Below, piece after piece: positions 1 through 7,900 of a DNA stretch of 64,000 nucleotides. Within the stretch, counting starts at the first letter, position 1. Every line of letters begins with the position of its first letter. Both the position numbers and the translations under genes were made by a program. This stretch comes from Paenibacillus albicereus (GTDB lineage Bacteria > Bacillota > Bacilli > Paenibacillales > Paenibacillaceae): positions 3,124,001-3,188,000 of the forward strand of contig NZ_CP051428.1 in NCBI RefSeq assembly GCF_012676905.1, in the 5' to 3' direction. The notes beneath the pieces were generated by a model. That model ran no database searches. It had not been told where the DNA came from and was given only the letters and a program-made list of their open reading frames with translations.

Positions 1-498
1 GGCGGAAGCCGATCGTTCCCAGAATTCATTCGGGCTGGAGTCGTCCGTCCGATCCGGGGCCTGTGTCGTCTCGTACCGGCCGAACGGGCTCCTCGCCGCC
101 TCCTCCTGCCATTCCAGCGACTGGCCTTCGCCGCCGCTCGTTCCCTCCGGCTCGGGCTCGATGGTCCGAATGCGGCCCGGCTGCGCCGTTCGACCCCTCG
201 GTCCTGCCTGGTCCTGGCGGACGGCAGGGGGACGGACGGCCTCCGTCCGACTCGGGGCAGATTCGGCCTCGGGTTTTTGCAGGGGAGACGGAACGGGCGG
301 AGACGGACGACGATCGAGTCCGCCGCCGCCGAAGTCGGGCATGCGCCCCGGCGGACGGCTTGCCGGACGGCCCGGCTGCTGCTGCGTCGCCGATTTGAAC
401 AGCTTGCCGAGAACCGACCAGATCGCGCCGACAATAAGGAAGACGAAAAAGATGTTGTCGAGCAGAAAATTGATCAGCAGTTGAATCGGGTTGGGCAT
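1..498 (-). CDS. Membrane-anchored low-complexity protein downstream of floA (3' end outside window)
   Basis: An open frame starts at an ATG at 498 and runs off the left window edge without a stop, giving 166 residues in the window. An AGGAGG ribosome-binding site (plus 511-516) precedes the start by about 12 bases. Residues 1-40 form one hydrophobic membrane segment (MPNPIQLLINFLLDNIFF, then VFLIVGAIW). The rest is a proline, arginine and glutamate-rich, probably disordered tail. It follows floA by about 40 bases and so probably belongs to the nfeD-floA unit, in the position of the small third gene yqfB of that unit in Bacillus. I do not recognise a domain. The tail composition looks unlike an enzyme. 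A competing frame from 511 has no hydrophobic segment and a worse start, so I reject it. Confidence 0.6.
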   Translation of the reverse strand, partial: MPNPIQLLINFLLDNIFFVFLIVGAIWSVLGKLFKSATQQQPGRPASRPPGRMPDFGGGGLDRRPSPPVPSPLQKPEAESAPSRTEAVRPPAVRQDQAGPRGRTAQPGRIRTIEPEPEGTSGGEGQSLEWQEEAARSPFGRYETTQAPDRTDDSSPNEFWERSASA

Positions 499-540
499 GG
501 CCGCGGCTCACCTCCTGCGATGCGGCTCGGGAGCGTCGGT

Positions 541-1542
541 TCAGCCTCCGTTTTTCGTGTCGTTCGCCTGGCCTTCCGGCTTGGCGATGCTGCTCCGCAT
601 CTGGGTGTCCGCCTCGACGTTCTTCAAGTTCATGTAATCCATGACGCCAAGCTTGCCGGACTTGAGCGCATCGGCCATCGCCAGCGGAACCTGGGATTCC
701 GACTCGACGACGCGGGCTCTCATCTCGACGACTCGCGCCCTCATCTCCTGCTCCTGGGCGACGGCCATCGCGCGGCGCTCCTCGGCCTTCGCCTGGGCGA
801 TGCGCTTGTCGGCCTCGGCTTGCTCCGTCTGCAGGTTGGCGCCGATGTTTTTGCCTACATCGACGTCCGCGATGTCGATCGACAGGATTTCGAACGCCGT
901 GCCGGCGTCCAGCCCTTTTCCGAGAACGGTGCGCGAGATCAGGTCCGGGTTTTCCAGGACGTCCTTATGCGAGCCGGAAGAGCCGACGGTCGTGACGATG
1001 CCTTCCCCGACGCGCGCGATGATCGTCTCCTCGCCGGCGCCGCCGACGAGCCGCTCGATGTTGGCGCGCACCGTGACGCGTGCTTTGACTTTCACCTCGA
1101 TGCCGTCCTTGGCGACGGCGGCCACGGTCGGCGTCTCGATGACCTTTGGATTGACGCTCATCTGCACGGCCAGAAGCACGTCGCGGCCGGCCAGGTCGAT
1201 CGCCGCCGCACGGGCGAACTCCAGCTCGATGTTGGCGCGCTGGGCGGCGATCAGGGCATTGACGACGCGGTCGACGTTGCCGCCCGCCAAATAGTGGCTT
1301 TCCAGCTGGTTGATCGACAAGCCGAGGCCGGCCTTGGTCGCCTTGATCATCGGATTGACGATGCGGCTTGGCGTGACGCGCCGCAGGCGCATGGCGACGA
1401 GCGTGATGATGCCGATGCGCACGCCCGAGGCGAGAGCCGAGATCCAGAGCATGATCGGGAAGAAGCTTAGAAAGACGGCGATGACGATGACGGCGACGAT
1501 TGCGGCGACGACATATCCGACGCCTGCAAAATCCATATCCAT
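541..1542 (-). CDS. floA: Flotillin-like protein FloA
   Basis: FloA is a membrane scaffold that forms mobile foci in functional membrane microdomains and responds to membrane stress. The 333-residue protein opens with a hydrophobic hairpin-like segment (about residues 6-45) and continues with the family core, including [11 protein letters not shown] and [12 protein letters not shown]. It ends in an Ala/Glu-rich coiled-coil region ([19 protein letters not shown]), as flotillins do. The start at 1542 is chosen because AAAGGAG lies 9 bases upstream; the longer open frame to 1656 has no such site and overlaps nfeD. The nfeD stop is 16 bases upstream. This nfeD-floA pairing is the conserved yqeZ-yqfA arrangement of Bacillus. 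Length is normal for the family. Confidence 0.95.
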   Translation of the reverse strand: MDMDFAGVGYVVAAIVAVIVIAVFLSFFPIMLWISALASGVRIGIITLVAMRLRRVTPSRIVNPMIKATKAGLGLSINQLESHYLAGGNVDRVVNALIAAQRANIELEFARAAAIDLAGRDVLLAVQMSVNPKVIETPTVAAVAKDGIEVKVKARVTVRANIERLVGGAGEETIIARVGEGIVTTVGSSGSHKDVLENPDLISRTVLGKGLDAGTAFEILSIDIADVDVGKNIGANLQTEQAEADKRIAQAKAEERRAMAVAQEQEMRARVVEMRARVVESESQVPLAMADALKSGKLGVMDYMNLKNVEADTQMRSSIAKPEGQANDTKNGG

Positions 1543-1558
1543 TGAATCGACTCCTTTG

Positions 1559-2281
1559 TTAGTGGATTTCCTTGACGATGACGCGCGTACCCTCGACCCG
1601 CGAAACGACAACCCTGGCATGCTGAGCGATGAACTCGCCCGCCGTGACGACATCAATGCGTTCTCCGCCGATATCGACGATGCCCGCCGGGCGAAGCGCC
1701 GTCACCGTGACGCCCTGTTGTCCGAGGAGGCTCGATTTGGACGCCGAAGGCACGAAGCCTTCCTCGCTCGTCAATCGTTCTCTCAGGACGAAGCGGTTCC
1801 AGATCCCCCGTTCCTTGAAGCGGCGGGCGATCAGCGTGACGACGATGATCGCTGCGGCGAATGCCGACAGCATGGCGATCGTCGCCGTCGCCATGTCCTC
1901 GAAGCTGAACAGGATCGCGCGGACCAGCGCGGCCGCTCCCAGAATGCCGAGAATTCCGAAGCTCGGGACGAGCAGCTCCAGCACGAGCAGCACGATGCCG
2001 AGGACGAAGAAGAAGACGTCCATTCCTTCGCTGTAGCCGGCCTGGTGGCCGCCGAGAAAGAACAGGCCGAAGCCGATGATGCCGATCAGCCCCGGAGCCG
2101 CGAAGCCCGACAGCAGCAGCGCGAGCATCGTCCCGGTGAAGCCGGCAAACAGCAGCAGCGCGGCGACATACGGATCGGCCAGCCAGACGGCTCCTCCCTC
2201 TGCGCCGGCCGCGCCTGCAGCGGATGCCGTGGCGGTTGCAAGGAGTCCGAATAGAGCGGAGCCTGCAGCCGCTATCCTCAC
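1559..2281 (-). CDS. NfeD family membrane protein (YqeZ-like)
   Basis: NfeD-like membrane proteins partner with flotillins in the cytoplasmic membrane. This 240-residue protein has an N-terminal signal-like hydrophobic stretch, then several membrane segments (about residues 35-150, with [20 protein letters not shown]). A C-terminal OB-fold-like domain (about 175-240) carries [16 protein letters not shown], typical of the family. It lacks the N-terminal ClpP-type protease domain of long NfeD proteins, so it is a short-form NfeD. The GTG at 2281 is the called start; a CTG nine bases further upstream would give a more basic signal-peptide N-region and sits closer to the GGGGGGA site, so the true start is uncertain. 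It is co-transcribed with floA, probably from the sigma-W-type promoter near 2360. Confidence 0.88.
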   Translation of the reverse strand: MRIAAAGSALFGLLATATASAAGAAGAEGGAVWLADPYVAALLLFAGFTGTMLALLLSGFAAPGLIGIIGFGLFFLGGHQAGYSEGMDVFFFVLGIVLLVLELLVPSFGILGILGAAALVRAILFSFEDMATATIAMLSAFAAAIIVVTLIARRFKERGIWNRFVLRERLTSEEGFVPSASKSSLLGQQGVTVTALRPAGIVDIGGERIDVVTAGEFIAQHARVVVSRVEGTRVIVKEIH

Positions 2282-2359
2282 TTTTCTCAGTTGGTATCCC
2301 CCCTTGATGCAAAATCATCCCTAACTAATTCAGTGGTGAAGCATTTACTCCTTCTTTGA

Positions 2360-2384
2360 TACGGGCGAGAAGCCCTTTCGTTTC
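2360..2384 (-). promoter_or_regulatory. Candidate ECF sigma-W-type promoter for nfeD-floA
   Basis: Reading the minus strand, GAAAC (plus 2380-2384) is followed after exactly 16 bases by CGTA (plus 2360-2363). This matches the sigma-W consensus TGAAAC-N16-CGTA except for the first T. The site lies about 80 bases upstream of nfeD. In Bacillus subtilis the orthologous yqeZ-yqfAB unit is sigma-W dependent, which makes the match more than chance, but it is still a prediction. Confidence 0.55.
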
Positions 2385-2424
2385 GCCTATTTTACCCTAT
2401 GCGGCGCCATTCAGCCGGCAAAAC

Positions 2425-2450
2425 CAAAAAACACTCCCCGAAGGGAGTGT
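2425..2450 (-). terminator. Rho-independent terminator after yqeY
   Basis: Minus-strand hairpin with arms ACACTCCC and GGGAGTGT around a TTCG loop, followed by six T. It lies 15 bases past the yqeY stop and separates rpsU-yqeY from nfeD-floA. Confidence 0.9.
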
Positions 2451-2465
2451 TGTTGTGGTCCGAGA

Positions 2466-2909
2466 TTAAGGCAGAAATTGCTGTACCGTTTGGTTTACTA
2501 GCTTACCGTCAGCGCGTCCCTTCACTTTCGGCATGAGAGCGCTCATCACTTTGCCCATGTCGGCCTTGGAAGAAGCACCGGTTTCCTGGATCGTCTGCTG
2601 TACGATTGCTTTGATCTCTTCTTCGGTCAGCTGTGCGGGAAGGTAGACACTAATAATATCAATTTCTGCTGCGACATCTTTTACAAGATCGTCGCGGCCG
2701 GCTTTTTGAAATTCTTGGAGGGATTCTTTGCGCTGTTTGATCTCGCGACTGACGATGTCAAGAACCTCGCCGTCCTCAAGCGGTCGCTTCAGGTCGATCT
2801 CCTGGTTCTTCACAGCTGCGCGCACCATGCGGATCGTGGTCAAGCGGAACTTGTCCTTGTCCCTCATGGCTTGCTTCATGTCGTCGTCCAATCTTTGGCT
2901 AAGGCTCAT
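2466..2909 (-). CDS. yqeY: GatB/YqeY domain protein
   Basis: Small protein related to the C-terminal tail domain of the GatB amidotransferase subunit; it may bind tRNA, but its cellular role is not settled. The 147-residue length is normal. Recognisable family motifs are the N-terminal KQAMRDKDKFRLTTIRM, the central EIDIISVYLPAQL and the C-terminal DMGKVMSALMPKVKGRADG. An AGGAGG site (plus 2921-2926) lies about 11 bases upstream of the ATG. It follows rpsU by 15 bases; rpsU-yqeY is a conserved pair in Bacillales, so the two are one transcript ending at the terminator at 2425. Confidence 0.95.
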   Translation of the reverse strand: MSLSQRLDDDMKQAMRDKDKFRLTTIRMVRAAVKNQEIDLKRPLEDGEVLDIVSREIKQRKESLQEFQKAGRDDLVKDVAAEIDIISVYLPAQLTEEEIKAIVQQTIQETGASSKADMGKVMSALMPKVKGRADGKLVNQTVQQFLP

Positions 2910-2924
2910 TTCGGAAGGATCCTC

Positions 2925-3098
2925 CTAAAACTTTCTCTTGCGCGCAGCCTCGGATTTCTTTTTGCGCTTCACGCTCGGCTTCTCGTAATGCTTGCGCTTT
3001 TTCACCTCAGCCAGGACGCCGTCCTTAGCAATGGTGCGCTTGAAGCGGCGGAGTGCAGCATCGATGGTTTCATTTTTGCGAACTTTCGTTTCAGACAC
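2925..3098 (-). CDS. rpsU: 30S ribosomal protein S21
   Basis: A 57-residue, very basic protein beginning (V/M)[18 protein letters not shown], with [11 protein letters not shown] and ending EAARKRKF, which is bS21. It sits on the 30S platform and takes part in translation initiation. The start is a GTG at 3098 with a strong GGAGGGAGGG site a few bases upstream (plus 3106-3115), and the stop is TAG at 2927-2925. It heads the rpsU-yqeY transcript, driven by the promoter at 3158-3187. In Bacillus, S21 level affects motility and biofilm behaviour; nothing here shows that directly. Confidence 0.96.
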   Translation of the reverse strand: MSETKVRKNETIDAALRRFKRTIAKDGVLAEVKKRKHYEKPSVKRKKKSEAARKRKF

Positions 3099-3157
3099 TT
3101 GTTATCCCTCCCTCCGAAACAGACGGTCCAGAAGATGAACACGGCTAATCAAATTTA

Positions 3158-3187
3158 ATTATAGTTCAATGAAAGAGCCAGTGTCAA
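3158..3187 (-). promoter_or_regulatory. Sigma-A promoter for rpsU-yqeY
   Basis: Minus-strand TTGACA (plus 3182-3187) and TATAAT (plus 3158-3163), both perfect, are separated by 18 bases, 60 bases upstream of the rpsU GTG. The -35 overlaps the last codons of the HIT gene, so rpsU-yqeY can be transcribed independently of it. Confidence 0.85.
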
Positions 3188-3540
3188 CTCGTATGACCTT
3201 CGACCAGCGCACCCAGCGGACGCCCTCCCAGCAGATGCACATGCAGGTGGTAGGCGGTCTGCCCTCCGTCCGAGTTGCAGTTGTTGATGAGGCGGTAGCC
3301 GGACTCGGCGATGCCTTCCTGCGCGGCGAGCTTTTGGGCCGTGAGCAGCAGCTCGCCCAGCAGCGCGGCGTCCTCGGGCCCCGCGTCGTTCATCGTGGAG
3401 AGGTGGCGTTTGGGGATGATCAAAATATGTACGGGCGCCGCTGGCGCGATGTCCCGGAACGCCAGCACGTTCTCGTTTTCGAACACTTTGGAAGAGGGAA
3501 TGGCTCCTTCGACGATCTTGCAGAAAATACAATCGCTCAC
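3184..3540 (-). CDS. HIT family nucleotide hydrolase (HinT-like)
   Basis: Histidine-triad protein of the HinT branch, which hydrolyses purine nucleoside phosphoramidates and adenylated side products in the cytosol. The signature HLHVHLL is at residues 99-105 (triad H98, H100, H102 by count), and the N-terminal SDCIFCKI holds the usual CxxC. The length of 118 residues is typical. The start is a GTG at 3540 (V/M-SDCIFC). In Bacillales a HIT gene sits upstream of rpsU-yqeY in the same orientation, as here. The rpsU promoter lies inside its last codons. Confidence 0.93.
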   Translation of the reverse strand: MSDCIFCKIVEGAIPSSKVFENENVLAFRDIAPAAPVHILIIPKRHLSTMNDAGPEDAALLGELLLTAQKLAAQEGIAESGYRLINNCNSDGGQTAYHLHVHLLGGRPLGALVEGHTS

Positions 3541-3630
3541 AGCTCCCGACAGCTCCTTTGCTCCAGCTCTTGCTCTTGCTCTTGCTCCCCCTATTGTAGC
3601 CGATTCGGGAGCGTTCGTCTAACACAGACG

Positions 3631-3667
3631 AAAAAGCCCCACCCGCCGCATAAGGCGAAGATGGGGC
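3631..3667 (-). terminator. Probable terminator upstream of the HIT gene
   Basis: Minus-strand hairpin GCCCCA...TGGGGC, with an inner CGCC/GGCG pairing, followed by five T. It lies about 110 bases past the stop of the gene at 3775-4275. Confidence 0.65.
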
Positions 3668-3774
3668 GTGCTTCGGCCGCGGTCGCGGCGCATGGAAGCC
3701 GGCGAGGGACGCTGCCGCGGATGCGTGCCGGGGAGCGGCATCCGCGCCGTCGGAAATCCCCTCGGATCAGGCTC

Positions 3775-4275
3775 TTAGAGGAACGGCAGCAGCGTCAAGC
3801 CGGCCAGCGCGGCCAGCGGGAACACGGCGCGGGCGAAGCGGCGGCGCGGATAGTACGGGTACGGATAGAGAGGCGGATAAGGACCGAAGCCAGGACCGAA
3901 GCCCGGGCCGAAGCCAGGACCGCCGACAAAGGCGCGGGGATCGATCTCGTTCATGCCGCAAGGAACGGCGATACAGACGTACTCGTCGTCATAGTGCTCG
4001 ATGAAGCCGTCGACGCACCAGCCGTCCTTCGTATGGGCGAGCACGTAGCGATGCTTGTGGTTGTCGCAGAAATGCTTCATTTCCGGCTTTTCCATGACGA
4101 CGACGACCGTGTTCTTGATCGTCGTGTGCGACGGAGCAGCCGGCATGACCGGCATGACCGGCTCGGGCGGCGCGACCGGCATGACGGCGGTCGGAGCCTT
4201 CATCGGCATCGGGGATGTAGGCGTCTTGGCCGGCATCGGGGCAGGAGAAACAGCTGTCGGGTTTGTCGGTTCCAT
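3775..4275 (-). CDS. Uncharacterised proline-rich protein with a central conserved SH3/Sm-like segment
   Basis: I do not recognise a named family. The 166-residue protein has three parts. The N-terminus (1-50) is Pro/Met/Ala-rich. The compact centre (about 55-115) contains KHFCDNHKHRYVLAHT, GWCVDGFIEHYDDEYVCIAV and a CG pair, and could be a small beta-barrel. The C-terminus has repeated GFGP units, a Tyr/Pro-rich patch, and a basic then hydrophobic end (AVFPLAALAGLTLLPFL) that could insert in a membrane. Composition resembles some spore-coat or surface proteins, but this is only an impression. GAGGAGA lies about 15 bases before the ATG. It is probably monocistronic, ending at the hairpin at 3631. 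Confidence 0.7.
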   Translation of the reverse strand: MEPTNPTAVSPAPMPAKTPTSPMPMKAPTAVMPVAPPEPVMPVMPAAPSHTTIKNTVVVVMEKPEMKHFCDNHKHRYVLAHTKDGWCVDGFIEHYDDEYVCIAVPCGMNEIDPRAFVGGPGFGPGFGPGFGPYPPLYPYPYYPRRRFARAVFPLAALAGLTLLPFL

Positions 4276-4337
4276 CGTGGGTTACCATCTCCTCAACGTT
4301 CGTTCTGCCCTATCCTATGCAGCCCATGGGCGAATGG

Positions 4338-4931
4338 TTAATCGCCCGTTTTGAATCCGTCCACGATGTCCGCCATCCGGCGCGCGGCCTCCGGCCAGTT
4401 CTTGTCGGCGAGAAGGGTCAGATAGCGCTCGCGCGAGGCGATCGACGTGTCGACCGAATCCGCGAGCTGCTTCAGCTCGGCGAGCACGCCGGAAAGCCTC
4501 TGCAGCTCTTCCTCCGAGCCTTCAAGAGCCGTCCTTCTGACCTGCTGGTTGAAGTCTTCGGCGCTGCTGCCTGCGGTGTCCGGCCAATCCGCCGAATGGC
4601 TGCGGGCGGCCTCGAAGAGCTCCGGGAGCGGAATATCGCTCAGCGCCTCCCCCTGCCCGTCCTCGCTTAGTCCGTACAAAACGGAAAGCCGAAGCTTCTC
4701 TTGCGCCGCCTCTTCTTCCCGGAGCTTGCCGAAGGCCTGACTGGCCTTTTCCAGCCCTGCCTGCGTCTCCTTCCAGAGAGTGAAAGCCTGCTCTCCCTGA
4801 GCCACCCTTTCCTGCTGCTTTTCCTGCAGGTAATGCGCGAACAGAAAAACGTTGCCGACCAAGCTCATGGTCAGCAGGATGAAGAGTACGGCTGTCGTCA
4901 TGCTGCGTTTCGGTTGCGGCTCTTGCTTCAC
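4338..4931 (-). CDS. Uncharacterised single-pass membrane protein, last gene of the sbcD-sbcC-addB-addA run
   Basis: This 197-residue protein has a basic N-terminus, one membrane segment (about residues 12-32, VLFILLTMSLVGNVFLFAHY) and a long charged helical region rich in Glu, Gln, Lys and Ala that is probably a coiled coil outside the membrane. No catalytic motif is visible. It starts with GTG at 4931, 15 bases after the addA stop, with AAAGGAA upstream, so it is very likely co-transcribed with the recombination genes. I know of no equivalent in the classical addAB-sbcCD operon of Bacillus, and its role cannot be deduced from sequence. Confidence 0.75.
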   Translation of the reverse strand: MKQEPQPKRSMTTAVLFILLTMSLVGNVFLFAHYLQEKQQERVAQGEQAFTLWKETQAGLEKASQAFGKLREEEAAQEKLRLSVLYGLSEDGQGEALSDIPLPELFEAARSHSADWPDTAGSSAEDFNQQVRRTALEGSEEELQRLSGVLAELKQLADSVDTSIASRERYLTLLADKNWPEAARRMADIVDGFKTGD

Positions 4932-4946
4932 ACGATCGTTCCTTTC

Positions 4947-7900
4947 TTAATCGAGTTCGAGACGGACCGCTTGGCCGCCCCGGAGAAAATAGACCTGAAC
5001 TTCGGCGACCCGGCGGCCGAGCGCCTGCTCGACGGCCCGGCGGTACAGCCCCAGCTGGAAGCGATGCCTGGACGCCGCCCGCTCGAATTGGCCGGAGGGC
5101 ACCCGGTCGCTCTTGAAATCGCACAGCACGAGCCGGCCGGCCTCCTCGAACAGGCAGTCGATGACGCCTTGCAGGAGCACCGGCTCTCCGGCCGCCTCCA
5201 GGCCGGCGTCCGGGAACGCCTCCCGCGCCGGCATCAGGCAGCTGAACGGGAGCTCTCGCCAGACGCGGTCCGCGGCAAGCAGCCGCTTGCCCAGCGGTCC
5301 GGCGAAAAAGGCCTTCGCCGCCTCGACGTCGGCGGACTCGGCCTGCTCCTCCGTCAGGATGCGCTTGAGCACGAGCCGCGCCAGCGTATCCTCGACCGCG
5401 CGTTCCGGCAGCGGTGCGTCCAACGGCACATGCTGCAGCAGCGCATGCACGGCGGTGCCTTTGTCGGCAGCCGTCATGCCGCGCTGCTCCATGAACTTCG
5501 GCCGCCGCAAGCGCAGCGCGGCCTCTTCGCCTAGCGAAGCGGATGGCGGGGGCGCAGCGGCGGGTACAGCGCCGGAAGGCGCGCCGGCTGAACCGCTGCG
5601 GGCCGTCAGGCTTCCTCCAGGCTCGACGAACGGTCCGCTGTCCATCGGCACCGCATCCTCGCCCCTGGCGGCATCGCCGCGAAGGCGCTTGAGCTCGGTG
5701 ACGGATGTTTTGGCCGCGACACGGGACGCCTCGGCATGGGGATAGCGCCAGGACAGCCTCCTCTCCACCTCGCGTTCCCACCCTCCCGGCTGGAGCGGCA
5801 CCGCATGCAGCGCGGCTTGCCGCTCCGCCGTCCGGTCGGGCGCAGCAGCCGGCTCCGCCCCGGCGGCAGCTTGGCCGCCCAGGACGTAGTAGGGCAGGAT
5901 GCCCGTTTTCCAGCTGGAGAAGGAGGCTTCGCGACGCGCGGCCGCATCAGGGAAGGCAGCGGGCGCCGGGTCGGCAGACGGACCCGGCTTCGCTGTCTCC
6001 TCGGACTGCCCCGCAGGCGCGGATAGAGCCGCATGCGAGGCTTGCTGCAGCTCGCCCGAAATCGAGGCGAATCCGGCGAGCGGGCCGAGCCAGTCGAGAA
6101 AGCGGCGGGCGGCGGCGATCCGGTAATCCGACAAGCCGCCGTCCGCGCCGACGGAGGAGTTCCAGCGCTCGACTTGGCGGACGGCGTCGTCGACCGTGCC
6201 GACAAGAACGAGCTTTTCCTTCGGCCGCGTCAGCGCGACGTAGAGCACCCTCAGCTCCTCCGCCTGCATCTCCATCCGCATCCGGCGGCGGATCGCCAGG
6301 CAAGGCAGCGTCGGATAGCTGAGCCGCAGCTCGGGATCGACGAACTTCGGGCCGAAGCCGAGATCCTTGTGGAGCAGGAATGGAGAGCTGACGTCCTGCT
6401 GGTTGAATTTCTTGCCGAGGCCCGCCACGAAGACGACCGGGAACTCCAGCCCCTTGCTCTTGTGGATGCTCATGATGCGCACGACGTCCTCGCCCTCGCC
6501 GAGCGCTCCCGCCGTACCGAGGTCGCCGCCGTTCTCGCGCATCCGGTCCATGAAGCGCAGGAAGCGGAACAGCCCGCGCGCGGTGCCGGCCTCGAATTGC
6601 CGGGCCCGCTCGTGCAGCGCGCGCAGGTTGGCCTGGCGCTGCGCTCCGGCCGGCAATCCGCCTGCCCAATCATAGTAACCCGTCTCGCTGTAGATCCGCC
6701 AGATCAAATCCGCCAGGCTGCCCTGGCGCGCCGCATCCCGCCATTCGTCGAGCGAGCCGAGAAAGGCCGACAGCTTGGCCCGCAGCTCCTGCGGCGCGAG
6801 CAGATGGTCGGCCGTACGGACGACCGCTTCGTAATACGGCCCCGGGCCGCCGACGATGCGGATGAGCGCCAGCTCTTCGGCCGTCAGCCCGAACATCGGC
6901 GAGCGGAGGATGCCGGCGAGCGGAATGTCTTGAAACGGATTGTCCGCGACGCGCAGCGCCGACAGCATGACATCGACCTCGACGGCGTCGAAGTAGCCGC
7001 TGCCGAGCTCGGCATAGGCCGGGATGCCGGCTGCCTGCAGCTCTTCCATGAGCACGGGCGCCCACGACTTGGTCGCTCGCAGCAGGATGACGACGTCCCG
7101 CCACGCCATCGGCCGGGTGCCGCCGCGCCCGTCATGCACCCCATATCCCTCGGCATGAAGGTCCAGCAGGCGGCGGGCGATGTAGCGCGCCTCCAGCTGA
7201 GCCGTCTGCAGGTCGGCCGCCTCCTCCCGCTGGCCGGCCTCGGCGCCGTCCGCGCCTTCGCCTGCGGCGTGAGCCTCCGAGGCCGCCGCTCCGCGCTCGC
7301 GGTCGATCAGCGCGAGCTCGACCGCGAACGCATCCCGCGGCTCCGGCTCGGGGTAGGAAGCGCCGAGCACGAGCTCGGCGGAACGGTCGTAGTCCATCTC
7401 GGCGACCGACTCCCGCATCAGCGCGCGGAAGACGGCGTTCACGCCGTCCACCACCTCGGAGCGGCTGCGGAAATTGCGGGCCAGATCGATGCGGCGCCCT
7501 TCGTCCGCATCTCCGCGGCCGAAGCGGCGGTATTTGGCCAAGAACAGGTCCGGCTCCGCCAGGCGGAAGCGGTAGATGCTCTGCTTGACGTCGCCGACCA
7601 TGAAGCGCCGTCCGCCTTTCTGCTCCGGCGGATCCGCGGGAGTGCCCGTCAGCAGCTCGACGATCGCTTCCTGCACGCGATTGGTATCCTGGTATTCGTC
7701 CAGCAGCACCTCGCGGAACTGCCTGCGGTAATCCAAGGCTGCCGCCGACGGGACGGCACGCTCCGGCGAGGAGCCTTCTCCGCGCAGGATCGCCAGGCAA
7801 TCGTGCTCGAGGTCGCCGAAGTCGAGCAGTCCTTTGCGGCGCTTGGCGACCCGGTAGCGCCGGTCGAACTCGACGACGAGTTCCGCCAGCGTCTCGAGCA

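Noticed and set aside
26-511. A 161-codon minus-strand frame at the left end
   Set aside because: It is in a different phase from the frame starting at 498, which has a proper ribosome-binding site and a membrane segment. The 161-codon frame is Arg/Pro/Ser-rich shadow.
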